From NCBI GenBank assembly GCA_015075445.1, contig JABTUJ010000039.1, positions 39,642-103,641 on the forward strand: DNA of 64,000 nucleotides, read 5' to 3'. Under the pieces are notes generated by a model, which did no database searches, was not told the origin of the DNA, and worked only from the letters and a program-made list of their open reading frames with translations. Positions 60,307 to 64,000 of this stretch are shown one piece after another. Position numbers and translations under genes: made by a program. Origin of the DNA: Verrucomicrobiales bacterium. Its GTDB lineage: Bacteria > Verrucomicrobiota > Verrucomicrobiia > Limisphaerales > J093. How positions within the stretch are numbered: position 1 is the stretch's first letter; every line of letters starts with the position of its first letter.

Positions 60307-63300
60307 ATGTCGAGCACGCGGCGTCCGTATCCGTTTCACCTCATCGAACCCAAATGGCAGACCGAATGGGAACGCACCCAGGCCTTCCGTGCCTTCAACC
60401 CGGGCGAGGACATCCCGTCCGACCATCCGTTCGGCCGGCGCCACGGTCTGGCTGGCAAACGTGCGCAAGCCGCCGACCTCCCCCCCAAGTACTACATCCT
60501 GGACATGTTCCCCTACCCTTCCGGTGCCGGCCTCCACGTCGGCCATCCCGAGGGCTACACCGCCACGGACATCCTGGCCCGCTATCGCCGCGCCCAGGGA
60601 AAACACGTCCTGCACCCGTTTGGCTGGGATGCCTTCGGCCTTCCCGCCGAGCAGTTCGCCATCAAGACCGGTCAGCACCCGCGCGTCACCACCGAGGCCA
60701 ACATCGCCACTTTCAAACGCCAGATTCAAAGCCTCGGCTTCAGCTACGATTGGTCGCGTGAGGTGGACACCACCGACCCCGACTACTTCCGCTGGACGCA
60801 GTGGATCTTCCTCCAGATCTACCACAGCTACTTCGACCCTGAATGGAAACGGGCCACGCCGATCGCCTTGCTCGAAGACGCCCTGTCCGACGCGCCCCAG
60901 CGCCGTCCGGAATGGGAGTCTAACGCCTACCTGAACGGCACCCACGCCACCTGGCGCGAGCTGCCCTCCGAACGGCGCCCCCTGTTCCGCTCGCACCTGA
61001 TCGAGCACAGCCGCCTGGCGTACGTCAGCGAAGCCCCGGTCAATTGGTGCCCGGAACTCGGCACCGTCCTGGCCAATGAGGAGGTCATCGACGGCAAGAG
61101 CGAGGTCGGCGGCCACCCGGTCGTCCGCCGCCCCATGCGCCAATGGATGCTCCGCATCACCGCCTACGCCGAGCGCCTCCTTGCCGACCTCGAAACCATC
61201 GAGTGGTCCGATTCCCTGAAGGAAATGCAGCGGAACTGGATCGGCCGCAGCGAGGGCGCCGAGGTCACGTTCCGCGTCGCCCCCGGCTCCCCGGGTGCCG
61301 ACGCCGGCATCACGGTCTTCACCACCCGGCCTGACACCTTGTTTGGCGCGACCTACCTCGTGCTCTCGCCCGAACACAAGCTCGTGGAACTCGTCACCAC
61401 GGCCGGCCAGCGCACCGCCGTCACCGACTACCAGGCCGCCGTCTCCCGCAAGTCCGACCTCGAACGTACCGAGCTCGCCAAGGAAAAGACCGGCGTGTTC
61501 ACGGGCGCCTTCGCCCTCAATCCCGTCAACCGCCAGCCGATCCCCATCTGGATCGCCGACTACGTCCTCAGCACCTACGGCACCGGCGCCATCATGGCCG
61601 TGCCGGCCCACGACACCCGCGACCTCCAGTTCGCCGACCAGTTCCACCTGCCCGTCGTCCAGGTCGTCCAGCCCCCCGACCCCGCCACCGATTGGCGCGG
61701 CTTCGTCGACGATGGAACCTCGGTCAACTCGACGGGACCGGACGTCTCGATCACGGGCCTGCCCACTCCGGAAGCCAAGCGCAAGATCACCGCGTGGCTC
61801 GAGGCCCGCGGGCACGGACGCAAGACCGTCAACTACAAGCTCCGCGACTGGCTGTTCAGCCGACAACGCTACTGGGGCGAACCCTTCCCCATCATCTGGC
61901 GCAATGGCCAGCATGAGGCAGTCCCGGAAGAGGCCTTGCCCGTGCTGCCCCCGCCCCTCGATGACTACAAGCCCACCGCCGACGGCCAGCCGCCACTCAC
62001 CCGGGCGACCGACTGGGTGAACCTCGCGGACGGCGCCCGGCGCGAAACGAACACCATGCCCCAGTGGGCCGGCAGTTGTTGGTATTACCTCCGCTATCTC
62101 GACGCCCGGAACCCCGACCGACTCGCCGCCCCCGAAGCCGAGCGCTATTGGATGGGCACGGCAGCCACGCGCAGCGGCAACCCGCAAGCATCGTCGGTCA
62201 CGCCCGGCGTGGATCTCTACGTCGGCGGCACCGAGCACGCCGTCCTGCACCTGCTCTATGCCCGGTTCTGGCACAAGGTGCTTTACGACCTCGGCCACGT
62301 CTCCACACCCGAGCCCTTCTTCAAGCTCGTCAACCAGGGCCTCATCCTGGGCGAGATGGAGTACACCGCCTTCGCCGATGCCCAAGGCCAATCCGTCAGC
62401 ACCACCGACCTCCGCAACCTGGAGGAGGAAGCCACCCCCGCCGGCCCACGGCTGGTCGCGACACACACCGCCACGGGCGAGAAAGCGTTCGGCCGGCGCG
62501 TCACCGAGGAGGACGTCGAGAAGGTCGGCGGCGATTTCGTCCTCAAGGCCGACCACCGCATCCACGTCGATGCCCGCAGTTTCAAGATGAGCAAGAGCCG
62601 CGGCAACGTGGTCAACCCCGACCAGCTCATTCAGGATTACGGCGCCGATGCCCTCCGCCTCTACGAGATGTTCATGGGCCCGCTCGAGCAGGTGAAGCCC
62701 TGGAACACCAAGGGCGTCGAGGGCGTCTCCCGCTTCCTGGGCCGCGTGTGGCGCCTCTGCGTCGATGAGGCCAGCGAGACCGAGTTCGAACAGCAGTACA
62801 CGGCCCAACCCGATCGCGCGGAGACCTGGCTGGGTCAGATCCGCCTGCACCGCACCGTGACCGCGGCCGACCCGACCCCGGCCCAGCTCAAGACGTTGCA
62901 TACCGCGATCAAGAAAGTGACCGAGGACCTCGAAGGCCTCCGGTTCAACACCGCCATCGCCGCCCTCATGGTCTTCGTCAACGAGGCCATGACCTGGGAA
63001 ACGCGCCCGCTCGCTGTCCTGCGCCCGTTTCTCCAGTTGCTCGCCCCCTTCGCTCCCCACCTCGCCGAGGAGCTCTGGGCCAAACTTGAGTCCGCATTCA
63101 GCCTGCCTGCGAAGTGCCTCGCCTATGCCGCCTGGCCCGCCTTCGACCCCGCGCTGCTGGTCGAGGACACCCTCGAGATCCCCGTCCAGGTCAATGGCAA
63201 GCTGCGCGACAAGATCGTCGTGCCCGCCGGCCTGACCCCGGCCGACTTGGAACAGGCCGCGCTGCGCGCCCCCAAGCTCACCGGCTTCCTCACCGGCAAG

Positions 63301-63357
63301 ACCGTGCGCAAGGTCATCGTCGTCCCCGGCAAGCTCGTCAACGTCGTCGCCAGTTAG
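60307..63357 (+). CDS. leuS: Leucyl-tRNA synthetase
   Basis: 1,016 residues, intact. Class I motifs are YILDMFPYPSGAGLHVGHPE (HIGH-type HVGH at 77-80), KMSKS at 760-764 and DWLFSRQRYWGEPFP. The editing domain has VFTTRPDTLFGATYLVLSPE. The end of the protein matches the family's C-terminal domain (LEIPVQVNGKLRDKIVVPAG). It charges tRNA-Leu. The length is above the 860 or so usual in bacteria: extra residues include a loop between 35 and 58 (FNPGEDIPSDHPFGRRH), about 40 in the 185-230 region and more before KMSKS. Starts 55 bp after the CotH gene and ends convergent to the right-edge gene, overlapping its stop by 4 bp. Confidence 0.97.
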   Translation: MSSTRRPYPFHLIEPKWQTEWERTQAFRAFNPGEDIPSDHPFGRRHGLAGKRAQAADLPPKYYILDMFPYPSGAGLHVGHPEGYTATDILARYRRAQGKHVLHPFGWDAFGLPAEQFAIKTGQHPRVTTEANIATFKRQIQSLGFSYDWSREVDTTDPDYFRWTQWIFLQIYHSYFDPEWKRATPIALLEDALSDAPQRRPEWESNAYLNGTHATWRELPSERRPLFRSHLIEHSRLAYVSEAPVNWCPELGTVLANEEVIDGKSEVGGHPVVRRPMRQWMLRITAYAERLLADLETIEWSDSLKEMQRNWIGRSEGAEVTFRVAPGSPGADAGITVFTTRPDTLFGATYLVLSPEHKLVELVTTAGQRTAVTDYQAAVSRKSDLERTELAKEKTGVFTGAFALNPVNRQPIPIWIADYVLSTYGTGAIMAVPAHDTRDLQFADQFHLPVVQVVQPPDPATDWRGFVDDGTSVNSTGPDVSITGLPTPEAKRKITAWLEARGHGRKTVNYKLRDWLFSRQRYWGEPFPIIWRNGQHEAVPEEALPVLPPPLDDYKPTADGQPPLTRATDWVNLADGARRETNTMPQWAGSCWYYLRYLDARNPDRLAAPEAERYWMGTAATRSGNPQASSVTPGVDLYVGGTEHAVLHLLYARFWHKVLYDLGHVSTPEPFFKLVNQGLILGEMEYTAFADAQGQSVSTTDLRNLEEEATPAGPRLVATHTATGEKAFGRRVTEEDVEKVGGDFVLKADHRIHVDARSFKMSKSRGNVVNPDQLIQDYGADALRLYEMFMGPLEQVKPWNTKGVEGVSRFLGRVWRLCVDEASETEFEQQYTAQPDRAETWLGQIRLHRTVTAADPTPAQLKTLHTAIKKVTEDLEGLRFNTAIAALMVFVNEAMTWETRPLAVLRPFLQLLAPFAPHLAEELWAKLESAFSLPAKCLAYAAWPAFDPALLVEDTLEIPVQVNGKLRDKIVVPAGLTPADLEQAALRAPKLTGFLTGKTVRKVIVVPGKLVNVVAS

Positions 63358-64000
63358 CCCGGACGTCTATTACCCTGTAGGCGCCGACGCCGTGACAGTC
63401 CCAGCGCCAGCAATCCCAGCAGGAGCAACCCCCGGATGCCCGGCTCGGGGATGGCCGGCACCGACTGCGGGTCGGCCGGTTCGAGCCCGTGCTGGTCGTA
63501 TTGTTCCTGGGTCTCGAGCACGACGGCACCGCTCAGCGGCGTCACGATCTGATAGGCCGCAGCCAGCTCCACCGCCGCCTGCACCTCCCGCGTCGCCTGA
63601 AGCCGGCGCACCTCGGCGGCTGCCCACAGACGTCCCGCGTGCAGCGACACCTCGCGCCCGGGCGGTACCGCGCCCGGCAACGGGTCCACGTGCATAAACT
63701 CGAACGCCCACCCGCGCCGTTGGCCGGTCCAACGTGTGAGCAACCCGCGCAGGTCCTCGGCCACGGTCCCGCGATGCGGCACCGCCGACAGCGCCGGCAA
63801 GCCCTCGAGTTGCTCGATAATCCGGTTGGGTCCCGGCGCCACCGGCAGCGCCAGCAGGCGCGGACCTGACTTCCGTCGCTCGAAGGCCTGCCGCAGCGTG
63901 TCCGCTGTGGACAACATCACCGGCTGCGGCGCGTGGATCCACAACACGACACTGTTGGTTTGCCGCGCAGCGAAGTCCCACGCGCGCACCAGCGCCGGGA
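63354..64000 (-). CDS. C-terminal part of a PEP-CTERM-type exported protein
   Basis: The frame is open to the right edge; the start is outside the window. Readable pieces are NSVVLWIHAPQPVMLSTADT, WTGQRRGWAFEFMHVDPLP, then TPLSGAVVLETQEQYDQHGL. The C-terminus VPAIPEP is followed by a single hydrophobic helix (GLLLLGLLALGL) and SRRRRLQ, the tripartite PEP-CTERM sorting signal: P-E-P, membrane helix, basic end. The LETQEQYD line resembles the ends of VIT/MSEP-CTERM proteins; I mention that only tentatively. The basic tail is encoded across a GTAGGCGCCGACG repeat (63377-63389). Confidence 0.62.
   Translation of the reverse strand, partial: PALVRAWDFAARQTNSVVLWIHAPQPVMLSTADTLRQAFERRKSGPRLLALPVAPGPNRIIEQLEGLPALSAVPHRGTVAEDLRGLLTRWTGQRRGWAFEFMHVDPLPGAVPPGREVSLHAGRLWAAAEVRRLQATREVQAAVELAAAYQIVTPLSGAVVLETQEQYDQHGLEPADPQSVPAIPEPGIRGLLLLGLLALGLSRRRRLQGNRRPG
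63377..63389. repeat. GTAGGCGCCGACG dispersed repeat inside a gene's 3' end
   Basis: The same 13-mer as at 35915 and 38357-38458. It codes for part of the basic C-terminal tail of the PEP-CTERM-type protein, so the repeat seems to have been captured into the sorting signal. Confidence 0.55.

Noticed and set aside
60043..63060. 1,005-codon open frame antisense to leuS
   Set aside because: Same reason: a mirror frame of leuS with no recognisable domain.

Overview
The window is GC-rich and looks like a chromosome segment from a Verrucomicrobiota bacterium, probably the Pedosphaera/Limisphaera side. The pointers are very large exported proteins built from PQQ-type propeller repeats and Ig domains, lamin-tail/CotH and HzsA-related heme proteins, Tat-exported DUF362 and DUF6259-like proteins, a PEP-CTERM-like C-terminus, and many short palindromic repeats. 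This assignment is inference from gene style. There is no rRNA.

Layout. 1-4.3 kb is a defence/addiction island: the C-terminus of a DndA-like cysteine desulfurase, a phosphorothioation-associated methyltransferase, a DUF123 (GIY-YIG-like) nuclease, a DUF6883/DUF4926 pair, a second small gene pair and a PIN-toxin relic. 4.4-8.5 kb holds an alcohol dehydrogenase, an SDR, a TlpA-like thioredoxin and an HTH protein, separated by gene fragments. 8.4-17.3 kb is a decaying accessory zone with a DUF4062/AlbA ATPase, small element-type genes, an IS110 copy with an amber stop and an IS4 copy. 17.4-24.9 kb encodes a giant PQQ/Ig protein split by one frameshift, and a smaller relative. 25.2-29.9 kb joins a VirD4/TraG-like ATPase that seems to lack its Walker B segment to a TOTE primase-helicase-endonuclease. 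30-34.4 kb has a sugar dehydrogenase divergent from an HzsA-related diheme protein.

34.9-40.3 kb is a sugar-processing cluster on the minus strand (two Gfo/Idh/MocA genes, a DegT aminotransferase, a DUF6259-like protein), followed by tRNA-Val(GAC) with an encoded CCA. 40.5-49.3 kb is largely decayed: a Ser/Thr kinase relic, a broken beta-lactamase-family gene coupled to an intact DUF362 gene, a REP-type transposase relic, exported proteins and a shattered DUF4338-type transposase. 49.5-63.4 kb returns to core genes: polA, an outer-membrane protein coupled to a histidine kinase, a frameshifted CotH/lamin-tail protein and leuS. A PEP-CTERM-type protein runs off the right edge.

Most notable structure. 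A palindrome with a GGCTTCCAGCC-type core and a 7-nt tandem repeat (GRMCTTC) occur close together at three loci: 34.6-34.9, 50.4-50.7 and 55.5-55.8 kb. One copy lies in frame inside polA. A different palindromic element lies in frame inside the phosphorothioation methyltransferase. Single-base indels, several in G or C runs, break many of the large genes. From sequence alone I cannot tell assembly error from real decay.
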